DNA from: Prochlorococcus marinus str. MIT 9201
GTDB taxonomy: Bacteria; Cyanobacteriota; Cyanobacteriia; PCC-6307; Cyanobiaceae
NCBI RefSeq assembly: GCF_000759955.1
Contig: NZ_JNAL01000016.1
Location: 1 to 64,000 of the forward strand
Length of the DNA: 64,000 nucleotides
Reading direction: 5' to 3'
Both the position numbers and the translations under genes were made by a program. The notes under the pieces are model-generated. The model saw nothing but the letters and a program-made list of their open reading frames with translations. It searched no databases and was not told the origin of the DNA. Below are positions 37,527-48,526 of the stretch, in pieces (position 1 is the stretch's first letter; the number at the start of each line of letters is the position of its first letter).

Positions 37527-39185
37527 ATGACAAGGTCTTATTCGCAATACTCAGCAAAAGGTGACTTGATTTGGTTGATTTTGAGGCCATGGATTTTCAT
37601 CCCGAGGGTTTTATATATCCTATTAACTTTTATTTTTCTTTTTTTAAGAATACTTTTTCAAGGTAACAGTAAAAATAAGAATGTACAAAAAGATCTCTCA
37701 AAATATCTTTTTGATGTAATAACAGATTTAGGACCTTGTTTTATAAAATTAGGACAGGCTCTTTCAACTAGACCTGATCTTGTAAGACAAGATTGGCTGA
37801 CAGAACTTACCAACTTGCAAGATAATCTTCCAGCATTTGATCACAAAATTGCTCTAAAAATTATTGAAGAGGAACTTGGCGGGCCACCAAATGAATTATT
37901 TGATGAGTTCCCTGAGAATCCTATTGCCTCAGCAAGCCTAGGACAAGTCTATAAAGCAAAAACAAAAAATAATACTTATGTAGCTGTAAAAGTGCAAAGG
38001 CCAAATTTATACTTTCTTATTAGAAGGGATGTTGTGATACTAAGGTTCTTATCAACTTTCTTGTCACCATTTTTACCCTTAAATATTGGTGTTGGAATTG
38101 GAGAAATAATTGATGAATTCGGCAAGGCGCTATTTGATGAAATAGACTACGAAAAAGAAGGTAAGAATGCTTTAAAGTTTGCAGAATTATTCAAAGATAA
38201 CCCAAATGTTTTCATCCCTAATTTAGAAAAACAGTTTTCCTCTAAGAGGATTATTACAACCTCTTGGATCGATGGAGTCAAGTTAAGAGATAGGGCTTTA
38301 TTGGAGGAAAATAATTTAATTCCTGCTTCTTTTATAAAAACTTGTGTAATCAGTGGTCTTCAACAATTATTTGAATATGGATATTTCCATGCTGACCCCC
38401 ATCCTGGGAATATGTTTGCTCTCAAAGGAGGTAATGCAGATTGTGGAAATTTAGCTTATGTAGATTTCGGAATGATGGATACAATTACCAATTCAGATAG
38501 ACTTACTCTCATTAAAGCCATTGTTCATATAATAAACGAACAATATTATCTCCTTGCGAAAGATTTTCAGAAATTAGGTTTTTTAACCAAAGAACAAGAT
38601 CTTCAAAAACTTGTTGAACCATTAAAAGAAGTCTTAGGAGGATCTTTTGGCGCTGAGGTCGGCAATTTTAATCTGAAGAATGTAACTGATAAATTTTCAG
38701 AACTAATGTATTCTTATCCATTTAGAGTTCCAAGCAGGTTTGCTTTAATAATAAGAGCTGTTGTTAGTCAAGAAGGTTTAGCATTAAGATTAGATCCTGA
38801 ATTTAAAATATTAAAAATTGCTTACCCCTACATAGCAAAAAAACTACTTACTGACAATTCTGAAGAAATTTTAGAAATCCTTTTAGAAGTTGTTTTTGAT
38901 AATAAAGGACGTATACAAGTAGAAAAAGTTGAAAGTTTATTAAACATTCTATTTAAAGATTCTGAAAATATTAATTCTGACCTCATACCTGTTGCCAATG
39001 CAGGATTGAAATTATTTGTAAGCAAAAAAGGATCTGAAGTTCGGAAAAATCTTCTACTAAGCCTGATCAAAGATGATAAATTAGAACTTACTGATGCAAA
39101 AAAACTAATTGGTATAATTAGGGATACATTTAGCCCCTTGAATATCGCAAAAAGTGCAGTTCAAAATATTATCTCTACAGTTTAA
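37527..39185 (+). CDS. ABC1/UbiB-family atypical protein kinase
   Basis: A 552-aa member of the ABC1K family. A short hydrophobic segment lies near 30-48; KLGQALSTRPDLV is the family KxGQ motif; SLGQVYKAK is the Ala/Gly-rich loop equivalent; VAVKVQRP has the ATP-site lysine; HADPHPGNMF and VDFGMM are the catalytic and metal-binding loops. These proteins sit on thylakoid or plastoglobule-like membranes and regulate isoprenoid-quinone metabolism. Several paralogues exist in cyanobacteria, so UbiB itself is not certain. Divergent from the decarboxylase by 64 bp. Confidence 0.88.
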   Translation: MTRSYSQYSAKGDLIWLILRPWIFIPRVLYILLTFIFLFLRILFQGNSKNKNVQKDLSKYLFDVITDLGPCFIKLGQALSTRPDLVRQDWLTELTNLQDNLPAFDHKIALKIIEEELGGPPNELFDEFPENPIASASLGQVYKAKTKNNTYVAVKVQRPNLYFLIRRDVVILRFLSTFLSPFLPLNIGVGIGEIIDEFGKALFDEIDYEKEGKNALKFAELFKDNPNVFIPNLEKQFSSKRIITTSWIDGVKLRDRALLEENNLIPASFIKTCVISGLQQLFEYGYFHADPHPGNMFALKGGNADCGNLAYVDFGMMDTITNSDRLTLIKAIVHIINEQYYLLAKDFQKLGFLTKEQDLQKLVEPLKEVLGGSFGAEVGNFNLKNVTDKFSELMYSYPFRVPSRFALIIRAVVSQEGLALRLDPEFKILKIAYPYIAKKLLTDNSEEILEILLEVVFDNKGRIQVEKVESLLNILFKDSENINSDLIPVANAGLKLFVSKKGSEVRKNLLLSLIKDDKLELTDAKKLIGIIRDTFSPLNIAKSAVQNIISTV

Positions 39186-39298
39186 TTTTTATATTTGCTT
39201 CTGATAAATTTACTTATGATTTTTAAATGACTAAGATTAACATAGACAACTTAATTTAAATTGAGTTGTCAAACAATTAATAAAATTTAAAGTATTGA

Positions 39299-39793
39299 AT
39301 GAATATTTTTAAAAATCTTTTTTCATTAAAAAAAAAATCTTTGATTCATAATAAAGTAAATGATGCATTAGTTGATCAGTATGGAGAAATCGCAAAGTTA
39401 GTAAGAGAAGCGAGGATCCAAAAAAATTTAACAATTCAAGAATTGTCACGTATCTCAAAGATTCCTGAACAAACGATAATTTCTATTGAAAAAAACAATC
39501 AAAATATTAGACCAAAGTATCCATTTATAAGATCAATATTATTCAAATTAGAGGAATGCTTAGGATTAAAAAAAAATACATTAGGAAAATTAACAATTAG
39601 AGAAGGAGAAACTTCTAAGAAAGAAAAAAATGATTTTATTGTCAACAAATTTGATCTTATGAATACTTGGCAAGGAAGCCTATTGTATTTTTTTATACTA
39701 ATCTTAACTGTGTTTTTATTAAAAAGATATTTTATTTTAAATGTAAATGTTATAGAGATCCAAAATATTGAAAACAAAATCATTGATAAATAA
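39299..39793 (+). CDS. RodZ-like helix-turn-helix membrane protein
   Basis: A 164-aa protein. Residues 27-97 form an XRE-type helix-turn-helix (GEIAKLVREARIQKNLTIQE...SKIPEQTIISIEK), a linker follows, then one transmembrane helix at about 126-142 and a short periplasmic tail. The layout of cytoplasmic HTH plus a single membrane span resembles RodZ, which links MreB to the cell wall machinery, but the long periplasmic domain of true RodZ is missing. Function inferred only. It lies 113 bp after the ABC1-kinase gene and converges on malQ. Confidence 0.72.
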   Translation: MNIFKNLFSLKKKSLIHNKVNDALVDQYGEIAKLVREARIQKNLTIQELSRISKIPEQTIISIEKNNQNIRPKYPFIRSILFKLEECLGLKKNTLGKLTIREGETSKKEKNDFIVNKFDLMNTWQGSLLYFFILILTVFLLKRYFILNVNVIEIQNIENKIIDK

Positions 39794-39807
39794 ACGTCAA
39801 CAAGTCT

Positions 39808-41322
39808 CTAATTTCTAGTTCTCCCAAAATTATTTCCTAGCTCACTAAATCTCCTAACATTGCCTTCTATTTCTCCTAAAGGTCTTTCTAACTTCCATTT
39901 CCAGTTGTTTTTTGTAGTACCAGGTATGTTTAATCTGCTTGAATCATCAAGAGATAAAATATCTTGGATTGGAGCAATAAAGAGATTAGCACTTGTATCC
40001 ATGCCTATTTTTATTAAACTCCATGAAGGATTTTCAGAGAATTTATACTCATCTTTTATTCGTTTTTTTGCATTATTTTCTAGACATTCCCACCATGAGA
40101 AGGAAGTTGAGTTGTCATGAGTACCTGTATAAATAACCCAATTTTCTCCTTCAATATTCTTGGGTAAATATGGATTATCTTCGTTTCCATCAAATGCAAA
40201 TTGCAATATTTTCATTCCAGGTAGTTTAAAATATTTCCTTAATTTTTTTACATCAGGTGTTATTACTCCCAGATCCTCCGCGATTATAGGCAGGAAGTCA
40301 TTACCTAAATCAATTTTTAGTTTATTTAATAGTGTTTTCCCAGGAGAATTTATCCATCTACCAGAAATTGCTGTTTTAGAACTGCCATTGACTCTCCAAT
40401 AACCAGCTAAACCCCTAAAATGATCTAATCTTAATAGATCCACAAGTTCAAATTGTCTTTTAAATCTTTTTCTCCACCAATCGAAATTAGTCCTCTTATG
40501 TTTTGACCAAAAGTAAGTTGGAGTCCCCCATAATTGTCCTGTTGATGAAAAATAATCAGGAGGTACACCACTTTGAAAGATTAAATCTCCATTTTTAAAA
40601 ATTGAAAATAGTGATTTATTACTCCATACATCTGCACTGTCCCTAGAAACATAAAAGGGCAAATCACCTATAAGTTTAATATCTCTTGATTTCGCAAAGT
40701 TTTTAATTGATCTCCATTGCTTATCTAAATGCCACTGTATTAATTTTTGAATAAGTATCGCTTCACTTTTTAACTTAATCCATGAATTTAAAAAATTGTC
40801 ATTTTTAATTTTAAATTCTTGAGGCCATTGCCACCATGGCAACATGTTAAATTCCTCACGGATAACAATAAATGTCGCATAATCCTCAACCCAAGAATTC
40901 TTACTAACCCATTTGTGAAAATCTAGTTTTCTATCATCAGATTGGTAACTCCAACCCTGCAAAAGGAGGCGACCTAATTTTTTTGATGAATCGTTCGCAA
41001 CTTCGAAATCAAAATGACTCTTATTTTTCTGTTTTAATTCTTCTTTTTTAGAAATGAAAATAAAACTTCTCTCTATTAAATCATCCATGTCTAGAAACCA
41101 TGGGTTCAATGCAAAACTAGATGGTGAACTATATGGAGATCCAGTAGAATCTGTAGGTGTAAGAGGTAAAAATTGCCAATATTCAATCCCATACTTATGA
41201 AGCATTTTTATCCACTCTTTAGCCTCTTTCCCAAAAGTTCCACATACTCTTCCTCCCGGTATGGATGTTGGATGCATAAGTATGCCTAATGATTTTTTCG
41301 GAAGAACTTTATTTGTAGGCAT
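39808..41322 (-). CDS. malQ: 4-alpha-glucanotransferase (amylomaltase, GH77)
   Basis: A 504-aa GH77 enzyme with LMHPTSIPGGRVCGTFG and YWQFLPLTPTDSTGSPY at the N-terminus. The catalytic region is LLRLDHFRGLAGYW (nucleophile Asp in RLDHFRG), then IIAEDLG (general acid Glu) and YTGTHDN. It moves alpha-1,4-glucan segments between chains during glycogen mobilisation. Normal length. Divergent from prs with 251 bp between. Confidence 0.95.
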   Translation of the reverse strand: MPTNKVLPKKSLGILMHPTSIPGGRVCGTFGKEAKEWIKMLHKYGIEYWQFLPLTPTDSTGSPYSSPSSFALNPWFLDMDDLIERSFIFISKKEELKQKNKSHFDFEVANDSSKKLGRLLLQGWSYQSDDRKLDFHKWVSKNSWVEDYATFIVIREEFNMLPWWQWPQEFKIKNDNFLNSWIKLKSEAILIQKLIQWHLDKQWRSIKNFAKSRDIKLIGDLPFYVSRDSADVWSNKSLFSIFKNGDLIFQSGVPPDYFSSTGQLWGTPTYFWSKHKRTNFDWWRKRFKRQFELVDLLRLDHFRGLAGYWRVNGSSKTAISGRWINSPGKTLLNKLKIDLGNDFLPIIAEDLGVITPDVKKLRKYFKLPGMKILQFAFDGNEDNPYLPKNIEGENWVIYTGTHDNSTSFSWWECLENNAKKRIKDEYKFSENPSWSLIKIGMDTSANLFIAPIQDILSLDDSSRLNIPGTTKNNWKWKLERPLGEIEGNVRRFSELGNNFGRTRN

Positions 41323-41573
41323 GTTTTAATTATATTTAAATTATTTACAATTAAATTGTTATTAATACCCTAAAATCAAAGATATACAAATTTTTTTTAA
41401 TTGACAAATATTGTTCTGGTGGTTTTTGAATAAATTAAAAATAAATTCTGATTTCAAGTAATTTTTTTATATTTTGTTCAACAGATGTGACTTTTGAAAA
41501 GATCTAGTCATTATTTTTTGCTAAATTCACATAAACGACTACGATAAAGATATAGTTTTATATTGCTAATTTC

Positions 41574-42569
41574 GTGACAAGTTTTATCACGGCAGTGCAG
41601 AATAAAGAATCGAATTTTAATCTAACTAATAGTAGGTTAAGGCTTGTAAGTGGGACAACAAATCCTAAACTCGCAGAAGAAATTGCATCATACTTAGGCA
41701 TTAAAAATGTACCTTTAATATCCAAAAGGTTCGCTGATGGAGAACTTTATGTACAGATTCAGCAATCTATTAGAGGTTGCGATGTGTTCCTAATACAACC
41801 TACATCTGCGCCTGTAAACGATAGCCTGATGGAACTTATGATTATGGTTGATGCTTGCAAGAGGGCATCTGCAAGACAAATAACGGCCGTAATCCCCTAT
41901 TTTGGATATGCAAGGGCAGATAGAAAGACTTCTGGAAGAGAGTCGATAACTGCAAAACTTACTGCTAATTTACTAGAAAAATCTGGAGTTGATAGAGTTC
42001 TAGCTATGGATTTACATTCAGCTCAAATACAAGGTTATTTTGATATCCCATGCGATCATATTTACGGTTCACCTGTATTAATTGATTATTTAGAATCCTT
42101 AAATTTAGAGGAAGTTGTAGTTGTATCTCCTGATGTAGGGGGAGTGGCAAGAGCAAGAGCATTTGCAAAATTAATGAATGATGCTCCATTGGCAATAATT
42201 GATAAAAGAAGATCAGCTCATAATATCGCTGAAAGTTTAACAGTTATTGGAGAAGTTAAAGGCAAAACTGCTATCCTAATAGACGATATGATAGATACAG
42301 GCGGCACAATTTGTTCTGGAGCTAATTTATTAAAAAAGGAGGGTGCTAATAGGATATTCGCATGCGCTTCACATGCTGTTTTTTCTCCTCCCTCTTGTGA
42401 AAGATTAAGTACTAAGGATTTATTCGAACAAGTTATCGTAACAAATAGCATACCAGTTCTTGTTAAAGATAATTTTCCGCAGTTAAAAGTCCTTTCTGTC
42501 GCAAATATGCTAGGTGAAGCTATTTGGAGAATACACGAAGAAAGTTCAGTGAGTTCAATGTTCAGATAA
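41574..42569 (+). CDS. prs: Ribose-phosphate pyrophosphokinase
   Basis: A 331-aa PRPP synthase. The N-terminal half has RFADGELYVQI; the ATP-binding flexible loop is GYARADRKTSGRESITAKL; MDLHSAQIQGYFDIPCDH follows; the PRPP-binding loop is AILIDDMIDTGGTI. It makes PRPP from ribose 5-phosphate and ATP for nucleotide, His and Trp synthesis. The start is GTG; the extension before the conserved LRLVSGTTNP is about 20 residues, which is usual in cyanobacteria. Confidence 0.96.
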   Translation: MTSFITAVQNKESNFNLTNSRLRLVSGTTNPKLAEEIASYLGIKNVPLISKRFADGELYVQIQQSIRGCDVFLIQPTSAPVNDSLMELMIMVDACKRASARQITAVIPYFGYARADRKTSGRESITAKLTANLLEKSGVDRVLAMDLHSAQIQGYFDIPCDHIYGSPVLIDYLESLNLEEVVVVSPDVGGVARARAFAKLMNDAPLAIIDKRRSAHNIAESLTVIGEVKGKTAILIDDMIDTGGTICSGANLLKKEGANRIFACASHAVFSPPSCERLSTKDLFEQVIVTNSIPVLVKDNFPQLKVLSVANMLGEAIWRIHEESSVSSMFR

Positions 42570-42576
42570 AATCAAA

Positions 42577-43017
42577 TTATTTTTTGGTTTTCTTAGTAAG
42601 TTGCTTTAATCTCTTTTCGTAATCATTTTTTATATTCTTTGGAATATTCTCGGGACATATATTAAGAGCACTTCCAACAATTTGGAATGTTCCTGCGTTG
42701 TATAATCTTTTTTCATCAAGTTTTTCTTTCCCTAACTCTTTTATGGCTCCGCCATGTTTGCCAACTATTACATTTGCAAAAGTTGCACTTGCAATTCCAA
42801 GACCTTTTTTGAAATCCACTTCTGCCTTAGAAGCTATACAAAGATATGATGCGCCCATTTGTCGATATAAAAAAAGATCTTCTTCAGTTGCGGCAATTAA
42901 ATTTTTTTCTGCTTTAATTTGTTGATTTTTTGTATTAATCTCAAAAAATGCAAAAGATAAAAAAAGGCTAAAACTTAACAATTTAAGAATTTTTTTTGAA
43001 AAAAAATTGATACCCAT
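42577..43017 (-). CDS. Exported protein of unknown function (146 aa)
   Basis: The N-terminus has a Lys-Lys start and a hydrophobic segment (about 10-26) consistent with a signal peptide. The mature part contains LYRQMGASYLCIASKAEVDF, GIASATFANVIVGKHGG and QIVGSALNICPENIP, with two cysteines that could pair. The Lys-rich tail is low complexity. I do not recognise a named family; the look is of a conserved picocyanobacterial periplasmic protein. It ends 7 bp from the convergent prs stop. Confidence 0.7.
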   Translation of the reverse strand: MGINFFSKKILKLLSFSLFLSFAFFEINTKNQQIKAEKNLIAATEEDLFLYRQMGASYLCIASKAEVDFKKGLGIASATFANVIVGKHGGAIKELGKEKLDEKRLYNAGTFQIVGSALNICPENIPKNIKNDYEKRLKQLTKKTKK

Positions 43018-43078
43018 TAACTGTTTATATTTACTTTAAGATAACATTTTAGTTTTAATATTAATAATACAAAAGGAC

Positions 43079-43621
43079 TTACTTAATAATTTTTATTTCA
43101 TGATGATTTTCTACTATTTTTAACTCATTTTTGTTCCATGAATATATAACCCTGAATCTATAATTATCAGAATCCACAAGTCTTGTATGTTCAAGAATAT
43201 ACCAATCATTATAAGAGGATTCAAAAATCATTTCGTGTTCATCGACTTGCTTAATATTTGATATCCCTTCAACATTACTTAAATAAAAATTCCCCCTAAA
43301 AAGTTGATGACCTTTTAAATAGGCCTTCATTTCACCTTGTTCTTTAAACTGTGGATTTTCATGAAAGAAATTATATTTTTTTTCTGGATACCATGTGAAT
43401 TTATAGTGCGATTCCCACTCGGAATCGCTCTTAAGACTTTCTATATTAATATTCATGCACAAATGATAAGTTTTTTGTCCTTTTTCAAGAAAATAGGTTC
43501 TATTAGATTTCCACAAGCCAATATTTCTAGAAAACCATCTTTTTAAATTACTATTTAAACTTATTTCTGGAGCATAATTTTTGCCGAAATTTATTTTTTT
43601 ATTTTGATTAATATCAACCAT
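43079..43621 (-). CDS. Beta-rich protein, possibly CpeS/CpcS-like lipocalin fold
   Basis: A soluble 180-aa protein rich in aromatic residues and predicted beta strands. It has LKRWFSRNIGLWKSNRTYF near residues 26-44. A G-x-W-x-S-x-R-x-Y segment opening a beta barrel is reminiscent of CpeS/CpcS-type bilin lyases and related calycin proteins, and the ending VENHHEIKII fits a final strand. That resemblance is only by eye, and the protein may be an unrelated conserved unknown. It lies upstream of the exported 146-aa gene on the same strand and is divergent from sasA by 106 bp. Confidence 0.65.
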   Translation of the reverse strand: MVDINQNKKINFGKNYAPEISLNSNLKRWFSRNIGLWKSNRTYFLEKGQKTYHLCMNINIESLKSDSEWESHYKFTWYPEKKYNFFHENPQFKEQGEMKAYLKGHQLFRGNFYLSNVEGISNIKQVDEHEMIFESSYNDWYILEHTRLVDSDNYRFRVIYSWNKNELKIVENHHEIKIIK

Positions 43622-43727
43622 TTATAAATAAGTCCTTCTTATTTAATAGCTGATTTGTAGAATAAAAATAAATATCTTAATGTGTTTATAAGGATTAACA
43701 GCTTTTCAACACTTCAGAGGAAATCAT

Positions 43728-44846
43728 TTGAATGATAAAAAAGAGTTAAAATTAATACTTGTGGCAGCTAGAAATCAACTTTCTAGTAGTGATATTAAGT
43801 CCTTGATAGCTTATTTAGAATCAGATGATTGTGAATTTGAGATATCTCTTCAGATTTCTGAGCCTTCAGAACAGCCTGAACTATTAGAGTTACATAGATT
43901 AGTTGCTATTCCTGCTCTAATAAAGGTTTCCCCAGCTCCAAAGCAAATATTTGCAGGAAGTAATATTTTCTCTCAGTTGCAGAAATGGTTACCAAGGTGG
44001 ACACAAGAAGGATTAACAAAAAACCTTGGGATTAATTTGCAACCTTCCAAAATTGATTCAATAAGAACTCAAAAAGAATTTCTTTTAGAAGATGAACTGC
44101 TTGTTTTGAGACAAGAAAATGAGACCTTGACAAAAAGAATAGAATCCCAGGAAAGATTATTAAGAATGGTCGCTCATGAGTTGAGAACCCCATTAACTGC
44201 AGCTACTTTGGCTGTTCAAAGTCAAAAACTTGGACAAATTGACATAGCAAAATTACAAGAGGTTATTAAAAGACGTCTTGAAGAAATTGAACTATTGTCT
44301 CAGGATCTTTTGGAAGTTGGAACAACTAAATGGGAAGCGTTATTTAATCCTCAGAAAATCGAATTAGGTAATATCAGTGCTGAAGTAATACTCGAATTAG
44401 AAAAATTTTGGCGATTGAGAAATATTGAAATTGATACTGATATTCCATCTGATTTGCCAAGTGTGTTCGCAGATCAAAGAAGAATGAGGCAAGTATTTTT
44501 AAATTTAATTGAAAATGCGATTAAATTTTCTAACGATTCTGGATCAATAAAAATTACAATGATTCACAAGACAAATCAATGGGTTGAAATAACAATTTGT
44601 GACAAAGGTGCAGGTATTCCTTTGAGTGAACAAAAAAGAATTTTTCTTGATAGAGTTAGGCTCCCACAAACTTCTGAAGGAACTTCAGGATTTGGGATAG
44701 GGTTATCTGTATGCAGGAGAATAGTTGAAGTCCACGGAGGAAGAATATGGGTTGTATCTGAAATTGGTGAAGGTTCCTGCTTCCATTTCACAGTTCCTGT
44801 TTGGCAAGGACAAAATAAAGAGCAACAATACTTGACGAAAGGCTAG
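43728..44846 (+). CDS. sasA: Circadian output histidine kinase SasA
   Basis: A 372-aa protein with an N-terminal KaiB-like thioredoxin fold (about 1-100, [20 protein letters not shown]), a coiled linker, then a histidine kinase core. The H box is [12 protein letters not shown] (His150), the N box [10 protein letters not shown], and the ATP lid motifs DKGAGIP and [12 protein letters not shown]. SasA is activated by KaiC and phosphorylates RpaA to drive clock-controlled transcription. In Prochlorococcus the clock lacks KaiA. The start is TTG. It precedes tRNA-Glu by 40 bp. Confidence 0.94.
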   Translation: MNDKKELKLILVAARNQLSSSDIKSLIAYLESDDCEFEISLQISEPSEQPELLELHRLVAIPALIKVSPAPKQIFAGSNIFSQLQKWLPRWTQEGLTKNLGINLQPSKIDSIRTQKEFLLEDELLVLRQENETLTKRIESQERLLRMVAHELRTPLTAATLAVQSQKLGQIDIAKLQEVIKRRLEEIELLSQDLLEVGTTKWEALFNPQKIELGNISAEVILELEKFWRLRNIEIDTDIPSDLPSVFADQRRMRQVFLNLIENAIKFSNDSGSIKITMIHKTNQWVEITICDKGAGIPLSEQKRIFLDRVRLPQTSEGTSGFGIGLSVCRRIVEVHGGRIWVVSEIGEGSCFHFTVPVWQGQNKEQQYLTKG

Positions 44847-44886
44847 CTTTACTCTTAGTTTTTAATAAAGCTGTCATGCTTTTCCT

Positions 44887-44959
44887 GGCCCCATCGTCTA
44901 GAGGCCTAGGACACCTCCCTTTCACGGAGGCGACAGGGGTTCGAATCCCCTTGGGGCTA
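44887..44959 (+). tRNA. trnE: tRNA-Glu (anticodon TTC)
   Basis: Complete cloverleaf of 73 nt. The acceptor GGCCCCA pairs with TGGGGCT, giving a G-U first pair that is also seen in other cyanobacterial and chloroplast tRNA-Glu, with A as discriminator. The anticodon stem-loop CTCCC-TTTCACG-GAG gives TTC, and the T arm is CAGGGG-TTCGAAT-CCCCT. tRNA-Glu also feeds glutamyl-tRNA reductase in chlorophyll synthesis. It lies between sasA and the convergent START-like gene. CCA is not encoded. Confidence 0.95.
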
Positions 44960-44971
44960 TTAATTAAAGAT

Positions 44972-45511
44972 TTATAATATTTTTAAAGATTTTGCTTGCC
45001 TATCTACGGCAATTAAATTTTCTGAAAGATCCTTTTTGAGTCTTTTCTCTATCATCCCTATTGGCATCCACTGACAACCTTGGACAGTAAGATCATAAAT
45101 TAATGAATTTTTTGAAGTATTTTTAATATTTTGTATTTTCCAGCTACCTTCAAATTTCCTGAAATCTCCTTTTATCAAATTAAATTTTAAAAGGCCAAGT
45201 TCTTTTTCTTCAAATAAACTGATGGTTACTTCGGCTGAAAATTTCATGCCAAGGAAATCCTGAGCCCCAACTTGTTTTAGATGTACATTATTGTCTTTTT
45301 GGTATATTTTTTTGCTTGACAATAGATTTGGTATGTAGAGATTTAGTCGATCATAATCTGTTAAAACATTCCACAAAGAATCCAAACTTGCAGAAGTAGT
45401 AAGTTGAGCAGCAAGTCTTCTTGTTCCTCCAGAAAACTTTTCCATAGTTTGCTCAATTGTCCTGTAATCATTTCCTTTTGAATGATTTACTGATCCTTGA
45501 GGATTATTCAT
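44972..45511 (-). CDS. SRPBCC (START/Coq10-like) domain protein
   Basis: A 179-aa single-domain protein. LTTSASLDSLWNVLTDYDRLNLYIPNLLSSK is the typical opening of a polyketide cyclase/Coq10-like SRPBCC fold (W-x-V-L-T-D-Y-x-x-L-x-x-x-I-P). The segment GDFRKFEGSWKI and a C-terminal amphipathic helix follow. Such proteins bind hydrophobic ligands in a helix-grip cavity; in cyanobacteria the ligand is unknown. It ends 13 bp from tRNA-Glu and is divergent from petH by 182 bp. Confidence 0.82.
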   Translation of the reverse strand: MNNPQGSVNHSKGNDYRTIEQTMEKFSGGTRRLAAQLTTSASLDSLWNVLTDYDRLNLYIPNLLSSKKIYQKDNNVHLKQVGAQDFLGMKFSAEVTISLFEEKELGLLKFNLIKGDFRKFEGSWKIQNIKNTSKNSLIYDLTVQGCQWMPIGMIEKRLKKDLSENLIAVDRQAKSLKIL

Positions 45512-45684
45512 AAATGAATTTTTTAATTAAATAAAAAATTATTTCTGTGTAACTATACAGATAAAAACAATAAATACTGAAAAATAAAAATAATTTCTTT
45601 TATTTATTCCGATCTCAAAACGTAACCATTTTTGTGAAATCAATACAAATTAAACTACAAATTGATAATCTCTTATATAAATAA

Positions 45685-46890
<1,206 letters not shown>

Positions 46891-47000
46891 ATATTTGATA
46901 ATTAAATTTTGCTTTTTTTTACTAAATACTTTTTGGTTTAGACACAATACATAGCAAATTTTATAAAAAAAGAGGATTTTAAAAAAAGAATACAAAAAAT

Positions 47001-48524
47001 ATGCCTTCAACTTTAAGTAATCCTCTAAGATTAGGTTTACGGCAGGAAAGAGTCATATCTCCACAATGCTTAGTAATTTTTGGAGCGAGTGGAGACCTTA
47101 CTCATAGAAAATTAATACCAGCCTTATTTGAACTTTATTTGCAAAGAAGAATTCCTAGTGAATTTGGAATAGTTGGTTGTGCGAGAAGACCTTGGAATGA
47201 TAATGAATTCAGAGACAAGATGAAGTTAAAGCTATCCGATCAAATAACAGGGAAAGAAAGGGAGTGGGAACAATTTTCTAATTATCTTTTTTACGAACCA
47301 GTTGACTTACAACAAGGTGATCATGTTGTAAGGCTTTCTAAAAGATTAAATGAAATTGATAAAACACAAGCTACTCATGGGAATAGAACATTTTATTTAT
47401 CAGTATCTCCGAATTTCTATGCAAGTGGATGTAAAGCTCTAAAAGCAGCTGGCCTTTTAGATGACCCTAAGAAAAGTCGATTAGTGATTGAAAAACCTTT
47501 TGGAAGAGATTATTCAAGTGCAAAAAAATTGAATAAGATCGTTCAAAGTTGTGCTGAAGAAAGTCAGATTTATAGGATTGATCATTATTTAGGTAAAGAG
47601 ACTGTTCAAAATATTCTTGTTTTGAGGTTTGCTAACACTATTTTTGAACCAATCTGGAACAGAAATTATATATCAAGTGTTCAAATCACTTCATCTGAAA
47701 CAGTAGGTGTGGAAGATAGAGCAGGTTATTACGAAAGCTCTGGTGCTCTAAGAGATATGCTTCAAAACCATATGACTCAAATGCTTGCTGTTACTGCTAT
47801 GGAACCTCCTGGAAAGTTTGAACCAGAAGCAATAAGAAATGAAAAAGCTAAGGTTCTTCAAGCTTCAAAACTTGCTGACGAAAATGAACCGTGGAATTGT
47901 TGCATTAGAGGACAATATGGAGAGGGAGGAAATATCTCAAATCGACTCAAAGGATATAGGCAGGAAGATGGAGTCAATTGTAATAGCACAACAGAAACTT
48001 ATATTGCTGCAAAAGTTTTCGTTGATAATTGGCGTTGGCAAGGAGTTCCTTTTTATTTGAGAACAGGGAAAAGACTACCTAAAAGACTTGGAGAAATAGT
48101 CTTAACCTTTAAAGACGTTCCAGTGCATTTATTTGAATCAACAATAATAAATCCTGCCCCAAATCAACTTATCCTTAGAATCCAGCCAAATGAAGGGGCT
48201 ACTTTCAAATTTGAGGTAAAATCTCCTGGTTCTGGAATGAAATCAAGACCTGTTGAGATGGAATTCTCTTATGATGAATCATTTGGAGAACCCTCAGATG
48301 AAGGCTATGTAAGGTTATTAGCTGATGCAATGCTTTCTGACCCAACTTTATTTACTCGAAGTGATGAAGTTGAGGCAGCCTGGAAACTTTATACGCCATT
48401 AATAGAATTGATGGATAATTCTCCTTGGAAGTTACCTATTTATAACTATGAATCTATGACATGGGGACCTCCTGAGTCTGATCAATTGCTTTCAAAAGAT
48501 AATATCTTCTGGCGCAGACCTTAA
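47001..48524 (+). CDS. zwf: Glucose-6-phosphate 1-dehydrogenase
   Basis: A 507-aa enzyme with the NADP-binding motif FGASGDLTHRKLIPAL near residues 27-42, the substrate/catalytic motif RIDHYLGKE near 191-199, and EKPFGRD. It catalyses the first step of the oxidative pentose-phosphate pathway, the main source of NADPH at night from glycogen. It is followed by its assembly factor opcA only 2 bp later. Normal length. Confidence 0.97.
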   Translation: MPSTLSNPLRLGLRQERVISPQCLVIFGASGDLTHRKLIPALFELYLQRRIPSEFGIVGCARRPWNDNEFRDKMKLKLSDQITGKEREWEQFSNYLFYEPVDLQQGDHVVRLSKRLNEIDKTQATHGNRTFYLSVSPNFYASGCKALKAAGLLDDPKKSRLVIEKPFGRDYSSAKKLNKIVQSCAEESQIYRIDHYLGKETVQNILVLRFANTIFEPIWNRNYISSVQITSSETVGVEDRAGYYESSGALRDMLQNHMTQMLAVTAMEPPGKFEPEAIRNEKAKVLQASKLADENEPWNCCIRGQYGEGGNISNRLKGYRQEDGVNCNSTTETYIAAKVFVDNWRWQGVPFYLRTGKRLPKRLGEIVLTFKDVPVHLFESTIINPAPNQLILRIQPNEGATFKFEVKSPGSGMKSRPVEMEFSYDESFGEPSDEGYVRLLADAMLSDPTLFTRSDEVEAAWKLYTPLIELMDNSPWKLPIYNYESMTWGPPESDQLLSKDNIFWRRP

Positions 48525-48526
48525 AA

